Shown piece after piece: positions 34,945 through 44,908 of a DNA stretch of 64,000 nucleotides. The stretch's first letter is position 1. Each line of letters begins with the position of its first letter. Made by a program: the position numbers and the translations under genes. The stretch covers positions 48,711-112,710 of the forward strand of contig NZ_JANZKP010000004.1 in assembly GCF_025642745.1 (NCBI RefSeq), in the 5' to 3' direction. The notes under the pieces are model-generated. The model saw only the letters and a list, made by a program, of their open reading frames with translations, searched no databases and was not told where the DNA came from. This stretch comes from Cellulomonas sp. RIT-PI-Y (lineage in GTDB: Bacteria; Actinomycetota; Actinomycetes; Actinomycetales; Cellulomonadaceae).

Positions 34945-37431
34945 TCACTCGTTGTCGCCACCGGTGGCGGTGGTGGCGCTCTGCTGCGGACCACCGGTCG
35001 CGGTGCCGGTGTCGCCCGCATCCGGCCAGACCCAGTCCCGCACCTCGGGCTGGTCCTCGCCGTGCGCCCGGGTGTACTCCCGGGCCTCGAGGCGCGCGTC
35101 CTGCATCTTCTGGCGCAGACCCGCGCACCTGGACCCGAGGGACGGGACCTGGTCGATCACGTCGATCACCAGGTGGAACCGGTCCAGGTCGTTCAGCATC
35201 ACCATGTCGAAGGGCGTGGTCGTGGTGCCCTCCTCCTTGTACCCGCGCACGTGCAGGTTCTTGTGACCCTTGCGGCGGTAGGTGAGGCGGTGGATCAGCC
35301 AGGGGTAGCCGTGGTACGCGAACACGATCGGCTTGTCCGTGGTGAACAGGGTGTTGAACTCCCGGTCGGACAGTCCGTGCGGGTGCTCGCGCTCGTCCTG
35401 CAGCCGCATCAGGTCGACCACGTTCACCACGCGGACCTTCAGCTCCGGCAGCTCGCGGCGCAGGATGTCGGCCGCGGCCAGCACCTCCAGCGTCGGGACG
35501 TCCCCGGCGCAGCCGAGCACCACGTCCGGGTCCTGGCCGTCCACCTCGGTCCCGGCCCAGTCCCAGATGCCCAGACCGCGGGTGCAGTGCGCGATCGCCT
35601 CGTCCATGGTGAGGAAGTTCGGCGCGGGCTGCTTGCCGGAGACCACCACGTTCACGTACTGCCGGCTGCGCAGGCAGTGGTCGTAGGTGGACAGCAGGGT
35701 GTTCGCGTCCGGCGGCAGGTACACCCGGACGATCTCGGCCTTCTTGTTGACCACGTGGTCGATGAAGCCCGGGTCCTGGTGGCTGAAGCCGTTGTGGTCC
35801 TGCCGCCAGACGTGGCTGGACAACAGGTAGTTCAGCGAGGCGATCGGCCGGCGCCACGGGATGTGGTTGGTGACCTTCAGCCACTTGGCGTGCTGGTTGA
35901 ACATCGAGTCGACGATGTGGATGAACGCCTCGTAGGAGGTGATCAGGCCGTGCCGCCCGGTGAGCAGGTAGCCCTCCAGCCAGCCCTGGCACTGGTGCTC
36001 GGACAGCATCTCCACCACGCGGCCGAACCGGGCCAGGTGGTCGTCGATGTCGGTGGGCAGGTACTCGGCGTTCCACTGCTTGTCGGTCACGTCGAACACG
36101 GCCTGCAGGCGGTTGGAGGCGGTCTCGTCCGGGCCGAAGATCCGGAAGTTGTCCGGGTTCCGCCGGATCACCTCGGTGAGGTACTTGCCGAGCTCGCGGG
36201 TCGCCTCGGAGATCGAGCCGCCCGGCACCGGCACCTCGACCGCGAAGTCGCGGAAGTCCGGCAGTCGCAGGTCCTTGAGCAGCAGGCCGCCGTTGGCGTG
36301 CGGGTTGTCGCTCATCCGGAGCGTGCCGCCGGGCGCCAGCGAGGTGATGTCGGCCTTGACCGACCCGTCCTCCTCGAACAGCTCCTCCGGGCGGTACGAC
36401 TTCAGCCAGCCCTCGAGGACGTGCAGGTGCTCGTCGGTGTCCCGGGCGCTGGCGAGCGGCACCTGGTGCGAACGCCAGGACGCCTCGACCTGCTTGCCGT
36501 CGATCACCGGCGGGCAGGTCCATCCCTTGGGGGTCTTGAAGATGATCATCGGCCAGGCCGGACGGGACTCGTCGCCCGCGGCGGCCCGCGCCTTGATCTC
36601 CGCGATCTCGTCCAGCACCTCGTCCAGGAGCGCCGCGAACCGGGTGTGCACCTCGAGGTGGTCCTCGCCGTCGAACCCGCCGACGAACAGGTGCGGCGTG
36701 TGGCCGTACCCGCGCATCAGGGCGAGCAGCTCGTCCTCGGGGATCCGGGCCAGCACGGTCGGGTTAGCGATCTTGTACCCGTTGAGGTGCAGGATCGGCA
36801 GCACGACGCCGTCCTTGGCCGGGTCGATGAACTTGTTCGAGTGCCAGGAGGTGGCCAGCGGGCCGGTCTCGGCCTCACCGTCACCGACCACCGCGGCGAC
36901 CAGCAGGTCGGGGTTGTCGAACACGGCGCCGTAGGCGTGCGACAGGGCGTAGCCGAGCTCACCGCCCTCGTGGATCGACCCCGGGGTCTCCGGGGCCACG
37001 TGGCTCGGGATGCCGCCCGGGAAGGAGAACTGCCGGAACAGGCGGCGGACGCCCTCGGTGTCGTGGGTGATGTCGGAGTACACCTCGGAGTAGGTGCCGT
37101 CCAGGTACGCCGACGCGACCAGGCCGGGACCGCCGTGGCCCGGGCCGGTGAGGTAGAGGGTCGACTGCTCGCGCTCCGCGATCACGCGGTTCAGGTGCGC
37201 GTACAGGAAGTTCAGGCCCGGGGTGGTGCCCCAGTGGCCCAGCAGGCGCGGCTTCACGTGGTCCTTGGTGAGCGGCTCCCGCAGCAGCGGGTTGGCCAGC
37301 AGGTAGATCTGCCCCACCGACAGATAGTTCGCCGTCCGCCACCAGGCGTCGATGCGTCGGAGTGTCTCGTCCGAGACGGGCTGACCGGAACCGGTCCGCC
37401 AGGTGTCGAGCTGCGACGTCGTCGTGCTCAT
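34945..37431 (-). CDS. xfp: Xylulose-5-phosphate/fructose-6-phosphate phosphoketolase
   Basis: A TPP enzyme that splits xylulose-5-P or fructose-6-P with phosphate into acetyl phosphate plus glyceraldehyde-3-P or erythrose-4-P. The 828 residues match the family. Seen: [57 protein letters not shown], the TPP motif [48 protein letters not shown] and [20 protein letters not shown]. The ATG at 37431 has GGGGAGA upstream; an in-frame start at 37479 lacks one. The last ~30 residues are Gly/Thr/Ala-rich. Neighbours pta and ackA complete a bifid-shunt-like route to acetate and ATP. Confidence 0.98.
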   Translation of the reverse strand: MSTTTSQLDTWRTGSGQPVSDETLRRIDAWWRTANYLSVGQIYLLANPLLREPLTKDHVKPRLLGHWGTTPGLNFLYAHLNRVIAEREQSTLYLTGPGHGGPGLVASAYLDGTYSEVYSDITHDTEGVRRLFRQFSFPGGIPSHVAPETPGSIHEGGELGYALSHAYGAVFDNPDLLVAAVVGDGEAETGPLATSWHSNKFIDPAKDGVVLPILHLNGYKIANPTVLARIPEDELLALMRGYGHTPHLFVGGFDGEDHLEVHTRFAALLDEVLDEIAEIKARAAAGDESRPAWPMIIFKTPKGWTCPPVIDGKQVEASWRSHQVPLASARDTDEHLHVLEGWLKSYRPEELFEEDGSVKADITSLAPGGTLRMSDNPHANGGLLLKDLRLPDFRDFAVEVPVPGGSISEATRELGKYLTEVIRRNPDNFRIFGPDETASNRLQAVFDVTDKQWNAEYLPTDIDDHLARFGRVVEMLSEHQCQGWLEGYLLTGRHGLITSYEAFIHIVDSMFNQHAKWLKVTNHIPWRRPIASLNYLLSSHVWRQDHNGFSHQDPGFIDHVVNKKAEIVRVYLPPDANTLLSTYDHCLRSRQYVNVVVSGKQPAPNFLTMDEAIAHCTRGLGIWDWAGTEVDGQDPDVVLGCAGDVPTLEVLAAADILRRELPELKVRVVNVVDLMRLQDEREHPHGLSDREFNTLFTTDKPIVFAYHGYPWLIHRLTYRRKGHKNLHVRGYKEEGTTTTPFDMVMLNDLDRFHLVIDVIDQVPSLGSRCAGLRQKMQDARLEAREYTRAHGEDQPEVRDWVWPDAGDTGTATGGPQQSATTATGGDNE

Positions 37432-37653
37432 GCTGTCTCCCCGTTGTTGGATCTTCGCGGGCCCGGCCGCCCCCACCACCGGGCACCCTCAGCTTCGTGG
37501 CGCGATCCGCCACGAGCCGGGACGTCCGACCCAGGCCGACCCCGACCGCCTACCAGCGATCACTCGCCATCAAACATCATCTGACCTGGGGATGCACCCG
37601 TCCGGAGGTGGCAGGCGCGTGACCAGGGGGGTCGTGATCAGGCGAGGCCCGGG

Positions 37654-37665
37654 TACCGTGAGGTG
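37654..37665 (+). promoter_or_regulatory. Predicted leaderless promoter (-10) of the SURF1 gene
   Basis: TACCGT at 37654-37659 is 12 nt before the GTG at 37666, the spacing seen at guaB, guaB3, tsaD and guaA. This favours 37666 over the GTG at 37663. Confidence 0.45.
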
Positions 37666-38562
37666 GTGTCCGCGCCGCAGATCGACGACCGCCCCGGAGC
37701 GCCCGTCGGGCGGCGCTCGCTCTGGCAGGTCGCCCGCAGCCCGCGGATGATCGGTCTGCTGATCCTGTTCCTGGCCGCCGCCGCGGTCTGCGCCCGGCTC
37801 GGCGTGTGGCAGCTGGACCGTGCCGAGATCCGCGGCGCCGCCGCCGCCCAGGCCGCGCTCGAGGAGACCGAGGCGGCCACGCCGGTCCCGATCGACGACG
37901 TCCTGGCTCCGCAGAGCACCTTCGACGGCGCGCTGGTCGGGCGGCGGGTGATCGCCACCGGCAGCTACGAGGCCGACGGCCAGCTGCTGGTCGCGGACCG
38001 GGTCCTGCACGGCGAGTCCGGCTGGCTGGTGCTCACCCCGCTGCGCACCGACTCCGGCGCGGTGCTGCCTGTGGTCCGCGGCTGGGTCGCCGACACCGGC
38101 TCGCCCGACCTGGCGGTGCCGGAGGGCACGGTCACCGTGACCGGGTACCTGCAGGCCTCGGAGGACTCGGGTCAGGCACCGGATGCGCTGCCCGCCGGCA
38201 CCACCGACTCGATCTCCTCCGCCGAGCTGCTCGGCGTCTGGGGCGGCCCGATCTGGACCGGGTACGCCGTGCTCTCCGCGTCGGACCCGGCGCAGGCCGA
38301 CGGTCTGGAGCTGCTGGGCGCGCCGACCCGGTCCGGCACCGGGCTGAACATCCAGAATCTGGGTTACGCGGCGCAGTGGTGGATCTTCGGCGCCTTCGCG
38401 GTCTTCCTGTGGATCCGGCTGGTGCGGGACGAGATGCTGCGGTCCTCCGGGACGGACCCGTTCGCGGAGCTGGCCGCCGCGGAGGCGGCGGCCGAGCCGG
38501 ACGCCGCGCGACCGGGGGAGGCACGCGAGGGACGCTCGCGGCCCCACGACCAGCCCCGGTAG
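37666..38562 (+). CDS. SURF1 family cytochrome c oxidase assembly protein
   Basis: A 298-residue membrane protein with two transmembrane helices: residues ~28-48 (MIGLLILFLAAAAVCARLGVW) and ~242-262 (WWIFGAFAVFLWIRLV). Between them is the extracytoplasmic SURF1 domain (LGVWQLDRAEIR, VIATGSYEADGQLLVADRVLHGESGWLVLTPLRT, VVRGWVAD, NLGYAAQWWIFG). SURF1 proteins help insert heme into aa3-type oxidase. No oxidase genes are adjacent. The C-terminus is an Ala/Glu-rich cytoplasmic tail. The start is chosen by the leaderless -10 spacing. Confidence 0.9.
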   Translation: MSAPQIDDRPGAPVGRRSLWQVARSPRMIGLLILFLAAAAVCARLGVWQLDRAEIRGAAAAQAALEETEAATPVPIDDVLAPQSTFDGALVGRRVIATGSYEADGQLLVADRVLHGESGWLVLTPLRTDSGAVLPVVRGWVADTGSPDLAVPEGTVTVTGYLQASEDSGQAPDALPAGTTDSISSAELLGVWGGPIWTGYAVLSASDPAQADGLELLGAPTRSGTGLNIQNLGYAAQWWIFGAFAVFLWIRLVRDEMLRSSGTDPFAELAAAEAAAEPDAARPGEAREGRSRPHDQPR

Positions 38563-38648
38563 CGTGACAGGGCGCACCCGTGGGGTGTGCCCCCTCCCAC
38601 GTCACGTCGGGTCCGGTCCGCCGGGCCCCCGCACCCGAGGAGAGCACC

Positions 38649-40160
38649 GTGCGTCGATTCCGGATCCCGACGGCCCTGGCGGTGTCCGCCGTCCTGCTCG
38701 CGGGCTGCAGCGCCGAGGAACCGCAACCGGATCCCTCCGAGCCGCCGACGCCGAGCGCGAGCGCCTCCGGCACCGCGGAAGCCGTCACCGCGGACGCCGT
38801 GTACCAGGACATCCCGGTGCACCTGGAGGTCCAGCCGGTCCAGGTCGTCGACGACGTCGCCCTGGTGCGGGTGGCCTACTCCCTCGGCGATGACGCGCCG
38901 GCCGACGCGCAGATCGCCCTCGGGCTGGCGTTGAAGACGGCCACCGGCCCGAACGGCATCGACGCCGTGCGGCTGCTCGATCTGGACGCCGCCACGGTGC
39001 TCCTGCCCGGCCGGGACGACACGAACCAGCCCGCCGTGACCCGGGACGGGTTGCTCCTCACCGGTGACGAGACCGTGTCCAGCGAGGGCTTCTACCCGGC
39101 GCCGAGCTCGGACACCGTGAGCGTGCTCTTCCCGTACTTCGGCCTCGTCACGGATGTCCCGGTGGTCGAGTCGGAGGAGCCGCTGCCGATCACGCCGGCA
39201 GACCTCGGCCGCGACGGCGAGATCACCTATGCCTCCGTCCCGGTCGATGTCTTCACCCAGAGCCTCGACGACAGCTCGGCGGCCCGCGTCACCGAGGACC
39301 AGGCCACCGTGACGCTCGCGGCGGACGTGCTCTTCGCGACCGACGAGTTCGCGCTCACCGCCGAGGCGCAGGCCGTGATCGACACCGCGGCCGCCGAGAT
39401 CGCCGCGGTCGGCGCGGAGGGCGCCGTGACCGTCGTCGGCCACACCGACGACGTCGGCCCCGACGACCACAACCAGACCTTGTCCGAGCAGCGGGCCACC
39501 TCGGTCGCCGAGCGTCTGGGCCCGGCCCTGCCCGGCTTCACGCTCAGCACCGAGGGCCGCGGCGAGAGCCAGCCCGCCGTCCCCGGACAGAGCGCCGAGG
39601 CCCGGGCCGCCAACCGGCGGGTGGAGATCACGTTCACGGTGACCCGTCCGGGCGCGGCCGTCAGCCTCGAGCAGGGGGGCACCGGTGCACTCCCGGAGGC
39701 CACCGGTCCCGAGGCCACCGGGTCCGACGTCGTCACCGTCCCCCGCGACGGCGACGACGTGCAGGTCAGCGCCGAGGTGAGCCGGGTCGGTGCCTACCTG
39801 GTGGGCTCCCTCACGGTCGCGCGGGACACGCCGGGAGAGGTCGGGCTGCTGGAGCTGTTCGGCACCTACAGCCAGGGCCTGTCCGCCGGACGGGGGCTGA
39901 GCAACACCACACTGGTCGCAGGTGCGCACAATGCCACCCTGCTCGCCGACGGCACCCGCTACTACCCGGCGGACTACCTCCGTCCGGGGCAGGAGGAGGG
40001 CAGTGACCTGCGGTCGACGCTCGCCGACCAGTTCCTCAGCGTGCGGCTCGACCAGGGGGACCGGATCACCGCGACGGTGGTGTGGCCCGATCCCGGCGGC
40101 GACACCGTGACGATCGACGTCCCGGACCGTTTCCGGCTCACCGACGTCCCGGTGGACTGA
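38649..40160 (+). CDS. OmpA-domain lipoprotein
   Basis: A 503-residue exported lipoprotein. The signal peptide VRRFRIPTALAVSAVLLAGC ends in lipobox LLAGC (Cys near residue 20), followed by a Pro/Ser/Thr linker. An OmpA C-like peptidoglycan-binding domain lies at about 222-330: TLAADVLFATDEFALTAEAQAVID, VVGHTDDVGPDDHNQTLSEQRA, STEGRGESQP and ANRRVEITFTV, with the conserved Asp (GHTDD) and Arg (NRRVE) that bind diaminopimelate. The C-terminal ~160 residues are a second beta-rich domain of unknown type. GAGGAGAG precedes the GTG. It resembles the OmpA-domain protein at 54914 in the Tad locus. Confidence 0.85.
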   Translation: MRRFRIPTALAVSAVLLAGCSAEEPQPDPSEPPTPSASASGTAEAVTADAVYQDIPVHLEVQPVQVVDDVALVRVAYSLGDDAPADAQIALGLALKTATGPNGIDAVRLLDLDAATVLLPGRDDTNQPAVTRDGLLLTGDETVSSEGFYPAPSSDTVSVLFPYFGLVTDVPVVESEEPLPITPADLGRDGEITYASVPVDVFTQSLDDSSAARVTEDQATVTLAADVLFATDEFALTAEAQAVIDTAAAEIAAVGAEGAVTVVGHTDDVGPDDHNQTLSEQRATSVAERLGPALPGFTLSTEGRGESQPAVPGQSAEARAANRRVEITFTVTRPGAAVSLEQGGTGALPEATGPEATGSDVVTVPRDGDDVQVSAEVSRVGAYLVGSLTVARDTPGEVGLLELFGTYSQGLSAGRGLSNTTLVAGAHNATLLADGTRYYPADYLRPGQEEGSDLRSTLADQFLSVRLDQGDRITATVVWPDPGGDTVTIDVPDRFRLTDVPVD

Positions 40161-40178
40161 GCCGGCAGGGGCCGCACC

Positions 40179-40213
40179 GCCGTGGACCGCTACGCCGCCC
40201 GGCGGCCCACGGC
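40179..40213. terminator. Possible bidirectional stem-loop between convergent genes
   Basis: GCCGTGG (40179-40185) and CCACGGC (40207-40213) pair around a GC-rich 21-nt interior. It lies between the OmpA-like lipoprotein gene and the ABC transporter genes. Confidence 0.35.
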
Positions 40214-40233
40214 AGGCCGGGCGGTCGCCGCGG

Positions 40234-41967
40234 TCACTCCCGCTGCCAGGAGTCCCAGAGGCTGGCGTAGTCGCCGCCCGCGGCGACCAGGTCGTCGTGC
40301 GGGCCGATCTCGGTGATCCGGCCGCCGTCGACCACCGCGACCCGGTCCGCGTCGTGCGCGGTGTGCAGGCGGTGGGCGATGGCGATCACCGTGCGGCCTT
40401 CCAGCACCGAGGACAGCGAGCGTTCCAGGTGCCGGGCGGCGCGCGGGTCGATCAGCGAGGTCGCCTCGTCCAGCACCAGGGTGTGCGGGTCGAGCAGCAC
40501 CAGGCGGGCCAGGGCGATCTGCTGCGCCTGGGCGGGGGTGAGCGCGACACCACCGGAGCCGACCCCGGTGGCCAGCCCCTCGGGCAGGGCCTCGACCCAG
40601 TCCCAGGCGTCGACCGCCCGCAGGGCACGCTCCAGCGCGCCGTCGTCGGCGGACGGATCGGCGAGCCGGAGGTTGTCCGCCAGCGGTCCGACGAACACGT
40701 GGTGCTCCTGGGTGACCAGGGCGACGTGGCCGCGCAGGCCGTCCAGCGGCAGGTCGACCAGCGGGACGCCGCCGACCGTGACGCTGCCGCCGGTCGGCGG
40801 GTGGATGCCGGCGAGCATCCGGCCCAGGGTGGACTTGCCCGCGCCGGAGGGCCCGACCACCGCCAGGCGCTCGCCGTCGGTCAGGTCCAGGTCGATGCCG
40901 TGCAGCACGTCGTGGCCGGGCCGGTAGGCGTAGCGCACGCCGCTGGCACGGACCTGCTCGTCGGTGGGACGGGCCGTGCCCTCGGTGCGGTCCTGCGGCA
41001 CGTCGGCGACGCCGATGATCCGGGCCAGCGAGGTGGCGCCGACCTGGATCTCGTCCAGCCAGAAGATCAGCTCGCCGATCGGGTTGATCACCTGGATCGC
41101 GTACAGCGCGATGGTGGTGACCGCGCCGACCGTCGCGTGGCCGGTGGAGATCAGGAACGCGCCCCAGATCAGCACCGCGACGGTGGGCAGCACGAAGGAG
41201 GTGTCCACGCCGGGGAACAGCACGGTCCGCAGGTTCAGCGTGGCGCTCTCCGCGGCGAAGGCCTCGCGCAGGTCGGCGTCCAGGCGTCGTCGCCGGCGGG
41301 CGCCCAGGCTGAGGGCGTCGACGGTGCGGGCGCCCTCGACGGACTCGGTGATGGTGCCGTTGATGGTGGCGTAGGCCGCGGACTCGCGCAGGTAGGCCGA
41401 GGTCGCCCGGCGCAGGTACCAGCGGGTCACCCCGATCAGCAGGGGCGCACCGGCGAACAGGCCGAGCGCGACCAGCGGGTTGGTGAGCAGCGCCGCGACC
41501 ACGGTCAGTGCGGTGGTGGCCGTGGTGACCAGCACCCGGGGCACGCCGAACCGCACGGTGTACTGCACCCGGTCGATGTCCGTGGTGGTCCGGGCGACCA
41601 GGTCACCGGTCCCGGCCCGCTCCACGGTGGACAGCGGCAGCCGGGTGACCGTGGCGATGAACTCCTCGCGCAGGTCGGCGAAGACCGTCTCCCCGAGCAC
41701 CATGGCCGCGCGCTGGGCGTAGCGGATCAGCACGGTCTGAGCCAGGACCGCGGCCACCAGCACCAGGATCGTGCGGTCGGCGGTGGCGGTGGTGGTCCCG
41801 GCCTGCACCGCGTCCACCAGCCGGCCGAGCAGCCACGGCCCGGCCAGTCCCGCGGTGGCCGCCAGGACGTGCAGCACCACCACCCCGGACAGCGACCGGC
41901 GGTGCCGGCGCAGCAGTCCGGCGGTGTGCCGACGCAGGGTCGACGCCTCAGCGACGGGCAGTCGCAT
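40234..41967 (-). CDS. ABC exporter half-transporter B (intact Walker A/B, degenerate signature)
   Basis: A 577-residue type IV ABC exporter half: six transmembrane helices (about 20-310) and an ATPase domain. The Walker A VVGPSGAGKSTLGRML and Walker B TLVLDEATSLID are intact and the switch His is in IAIAHRLHT, but the ABC signature LSGGQ is replaced by LTPAQ. Its start overlaps the upstream partner gene by 20 nt, so the two are co-translated and presumably form a heterodimer. The partner's defects are complementary. The transported substrate is unknown; a multidrug or lipid role is the family default. Confidence 0.88.
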   Translation of the reverse strand: MRLPVAEASTLRRHTAGLLRRHRRSLSGVVVLHVLAATAGLAGPWLLGRLVDAVQAGTTTATADRTILVLVAAVLAQTVLIRYAQRAAMVLGETVFADLREEFIATVTRLPLSTVERAGTGDLVARTTTDIDRVQYTVRFGVPRVLVTTATTALTVVAALLTNPLVALGLFAGAPLLIGVTRWYLRRATSAYLRESAAYATINGTITESVEGARTVDALSLGARRRRRLDADLREAFAAESATLNLRTVLFPGVDTSFVLPTVAVLIWGAFLISTGHATVGAVTTIALYAIQVINPIGELIFWLDEIQVGATSLARIIGVADVPQDRTEGTARPTDEQVRASGVRYAYRPGHDVLHGIDLDLTDGERLAVVGPSGAGKSTLGRMLAGIHPPTGGSVTVGGVPLVDLPLDGLRGHVALVTQEHHVFVGPLADNLRLADPSADDGALERALRAVDAWDWVEALPEGLATGVGSGGVALTPAQAQQIALARLVLLDPHTLVLDEATSLIDPRAARHLERSLSSVLEGRTVIAIAHRLHTAHDADRVAVVDGGRITEIGPHDDLVAAGGDYASLWDSWQRE

Positions 41968-43720
41968 GGCCGGTCACCTCCTCGGGCGACTCGTCGTCGT
42001 CGGAGCGGGACACCACCCGGCGGTAGCCGGGGTGCGTCGTCATCAGGGTGCGGTGCGGGCCGGTGACGGTGACCCGGCCGTGCTCGACCAGGGCGACCTC
42101 GTCCACCGCGTCCAGCACCAGCGGGCTGGCGGAGACGATCACGGTGGTCCGGCCGCGTCGGTGCTCGGCGAGGCGCTGGGCGATCCGGGCCTCGGTGTGC
42201 GCGTCGACGGCGCTGGTCGGCTCGATCAGCACCAGGACCTCGGCGTCGGTGAGCAGCGCCCGGGCCAGGGCGACCCGCTGCCGCTGACCGCCGGACAGCG
42301 ACCGCCCCTTCTCCTCGACCTCGCCGTCCAGGCCGTCCGGCACGGAGTCGAGCACGTCGGCGGCGTCGGCGACCCGCATCGCCGCCAGCAGATCGTCCCG
42401 GGAGGCGCCGCCGCGGACGTCCAGCTCGTCGACCAGAGTCCCGGTGAACAGGTGCGGGGTGGACTCGGCGACCACGATCCGGCCGCGGACCTCGGTCAGC
42501 CCGAGTGCGCGCAGCACGGCACGTCCCCAGCGCACGTCGGACACCGGCGCGTCGTCCTCGTCGCCGCCGTGCCGACCCAGCCGGAGCGCGATCCGCGCCG
42601 ACTCGTCCGGGTCGGAGCCGACGACCGCGAGCAGCCGGCCGGGGCGGACCACCAGGCCCGACCGTTCGTCGACCAGCTCCGCTCCGGCGTCGGGGGACTC
42701 GGCGGGCGTGGCCGGGTCGTCGTGCCCGGCGACCGGCACCCGCAGCACGGTGAGGATCTTCCGGGCGCCGACCACGGCACGGGTGAGGACGCGGATCGCC
42801 TCGCTGGCGGTCCACAGCGGCTGGGTCAGGAAGGCCGCGAAACCGTAGAAGGACACCAGCTGTCCGGGAGTGATGTCCCCGGTGATCGCCAGCCGGGCGC
42901 CCGCCCAGACCACCACCGCGAGGAAGATCCCGGGCAGCAGGGTCTGCAAGGCGTCCAGGAAGGACTGGGTCTGGGCCACCGCGACACCGGTGCCGCGGAC
43001 CTTCTGCGACTGCTCGCGGTAGCGCCCGGTGAACACGTCCTCGCCGCCGATCCCGCGCAGGATGCGCAGCCCGGAGACGGTGTCCGCGCCGAGGGTGGTC
43101 AGCCGCCCGGTGGCCTCGCGCTGGGCGGCCTGACGGCGCTGCAACGGCGGCACCAGGAGCGAGAGCACGGCGACCACCACCGGCAGCCCGAGCAGCACCA
43201 GCAGCCCCAGCGGCGGGGAGATGGTCAGCAGCACGACGCCGAGCGTCAGGTACGCGACGATCCCGCCGATCAGGCGGGGCAGGATGCTGAAGACCTCGCC
43301 CATCCGCAGCGCGTCGGAGGCGACGGTGGCCACGACCTCGCCGGTGGGCAGGGTGTCGGTGACCGCGTCACCGGTCCGGGTGACGTGGTGGCCGATCTGC
43401 TGGGAGGAGGCGAAGGCCGCGCGCAGCCAGTTCTCCACCTCCAGGCGATGCCCCCAGACGTTCGCGCCGACCTGCGTCATCCCGAGCGCGAACAGCAGCA
43501 GACAGCCCGACCACAGACCGGAGCTCAGCCCGTGGGTGAGCCCGTCGTCGACCACCATCCCGAGGGCGAGCGGTTGCAGGGCGCCGGCCACGTTGCCGAC
43601 CACGGACACGGCGGTGGCGCCGAGCAGCACGCCGATCTGGCGGCGGCCCAGCCATCGCAGATAGGCCCACGGACCGGTGAGCGGGGGATGCCCGGGATCG
43701 GGCAGCGGAAGGGGACGCAC
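41948..43720 (-). CDS. ABC exporter half-transporter A (degenerate Walker A, intact signature)
   Basis: A roughly 590-residue ABC exporter half with six N-terminal transmembrane helices and a C-terminal ATPase domain. The signature LSGGQRQRVALARALL is perfect, but Walker A reads VVGSDPDESARIAL, lacking the GKS/T, and Walker B reads VLVLIEPTSAVD with Ile for the usual Asp while the catalytic Glu is kept. The ATPase switch is IVSASPL instead of a His loop. It cannot bind ATP normally at its own Walker A. The GTG at 43720 is used; an in-frame GTG at 43777 (adding 19 residues) is equally possible as neither has a strong Shine-Dalgarno. Confidence 0.85.
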   Translation of the reverse strand: MRPLPLPDPGHPPLTGPWAYLRWLGRRQIGVLLGATAVSVVGNVAGALQPLALGMVVDDGLTHGLSSGLWSGCLLLFALGMTQVGANVWGHRLEVENWLRAAFASSQQIGHHVTRTGDAVTDTLPTGEVVATVASDALRMGEVFSILPRLIGGIVAYLTLGVVLLTISPPLGLLVLLGLPVVVAVLSLLVPPLQRRQAAQREATGRLTTLGADTVSGLRILRGIGGEDVFTGRYREQSQKVRGTGVAVAQTQSFLDALQTLLPGIFLAVVVWAGARLAITGDITPGQLVSFYGFAAFLTQPLWTASEAIRVLTRAVVGARKILTVLRVPVAGHDDPATPAESPDAGAELVDERSGLVVRPGRLLAVVGSDPDESARIALRLGRHGGDEDDAPVSDVRWGRAVLRALGLTEVRGRIVVAESTPHLFTGTLVDELDVRGGASRDDLLAAMRVADAADVLDSVPDGLDGEVEEKGRSLSGGQRQRVALARALLTDAEVLVLIEPTSAVDAHTEARIAQRLAEHRRGRTTVIVSASPLVLDAVDEVALVEHGRVTVTGPHRTLMTTHPGYRRVVSRSDDDESPEEVTGHATARR

Positions 43721-43787
43721 GGGAGAGCACGCTACGGGTGCGCTCCGACTAGGCCGGAACGTTTTTCTCGTGCTCACCGCTGACCGC

Positions 43788-44207
43788 TCAGTCGCGATAG
43801 CCGAGTGCCTGGTCGCGCCCCGCGGCGTGCCGGGTCTGGGCGAGCGCGGCGCCGGCACCCAGAGCCAGCCAGAGCAGCAGGTCCAGCGCGCTCGCCTCCA
43901 CGCCCCGGCCGACGATCCCCTCGGCGACGAGGGCGCGGCCGGTCCAGGCGTAGGGGTTGACCAGGTAGCCGGCGAGCAGCCCGACCAGGGTGGCGGCGGC
44001 GAGCGCGCCCTGGTGCGCGGCCAGCAGCCGGCGACGTACCAGGACCGCGGGCAGCGTCACGAGCAGGGCGCCGACGAGCACGGGACGGACCACCAGGTCG
44101 GCCCGGCTGTCGCTGGTGACCAGGACGGTCCAGTCGCCGAGCAGCGCGGCCACCCCCGCGCCGCCTGCCGTGACGAGCGCGATCCGTGCGGCGAGCGGGA
44201 CGGGCAC
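43788..44207 (-). CDS. Small polytopic membrane protein of unknown function
   Basis: A 139-residue protein with about four hydrophobic segments (residues 5-25, 40-57, 68-85 and 107-123) and a basic C-terminus. I recognise no family. The GTG at 44207 has a strong GAGGAGG 6 nt upstream. It is read in the same direction as, and just upstream of, the ABC exporter pair, so it may belong to that operon. In the gap upstream, GGATGGG (44283-44289) and CCCATCC (44298-44304) form a perfect inverted repeat. Confidence 0.65.
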   Translation of the reverse strand: MPVPLAARIALVTAGGAGVAALLGDWTVLVTSDSRADLVVRPVLVGALLVTLPAVLVRRRLLAAHQGALAAATLVGLLAGYLVNPYAWTGRALVAEGIVGRGVEASALDLLLWLALGAGAALAQTRHAAGRDQALGYRD

Positions 44208-44383
44208 GTGGCCTCCTCAGGCAGGGGCACACCCGGTCGGCGTGCCGTGCCTCTCCATCGTCCGGCGCCCGGGCGGCCGACCGGATGGGTCTGCGGGCCC
44301 ATCCGGAGCCCGGCGTGCTGGGCCCGTCCCGGGACCCAGCGCCCCATCGGACGCGTGGCTGCGCCGAGATGATGAGGCGATGA

Positions 44384-44752
44384 TCAGGACGGCCGATCGA
44401 CCGCGGGGGTGACGGTGACGACAGAGCCCGTGACCAGTCCCCACCGCGCGAAGGCCCCGTGCGGCGCCTCGAGCACGGCCTGGACGCCGCGCCTCGGGCG
44501 GGTGGCACGCCAGGGCCGGAGCACCGTGACGACGATCGCGCGCCCGTCCGCGTCGAGCAGCGCGATGTCCAGCGTGACCCGCATGCCGACCGCGTGCACG
44601 GAGTTCTCCGGCCGGAGCAGCAACGCCTGCGGCAGCCGGCGCCGGCCGAGCAGGCCCCGGGCCCGGGCCGACCAGGTCTCGGCGACCTCGGCGTCGGCGA
44701 CGTGCCGGCCGTCGACCAGGAGCGGACGCAGGGGCGAGGCGGAGGGTGCCAT
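44384..44752 (-). CDS. DUF192 family protein
   Basis: A 122-residue single DUF192 domain. The pattern ADAEVAETWSARARGLLGRRRLPQALLLRPENSVHAVGMRVTLDIALLDADG contains the family's R-x-x-GL(L/M) and H-x-x-x-M-x-x-x-ID(I/A) hallmarks. The function of DUF192 is unknown; stand-alone copies are often found beside Tad pilus loci in actinobacteria, as here. The ATG at 44752 is preferred to a TTG at 44785. It is divergent from the Tad operon. Confidence 0.82.
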   Translation of the reverse strand: MAPSASPLRPLLVDGRHVADAEVAETWSARARGLLGRRRLPQALLLRPENSVHAVGMRVTLDIALLDADGRAIVVTVLRPWRATRPRRGVQAVLEAPHGAFARWGLVTGSVVTVTPAVDRPS

Positions 44753-44908
44753 AGGGTGGCCACGCTTTCTCTTCGAAGCGGTCAAGGGACCAAAGTCATG
44801 ATGTGATCGGCGGCGCGGCCAAATGGGTGGCTTTGTCGGTTGCGGATGCTACCGATGACGCTCTCCCCTACTTTCCCCAATGACCGGTGGCGTAAGGAGC
44901 CCTGACAG

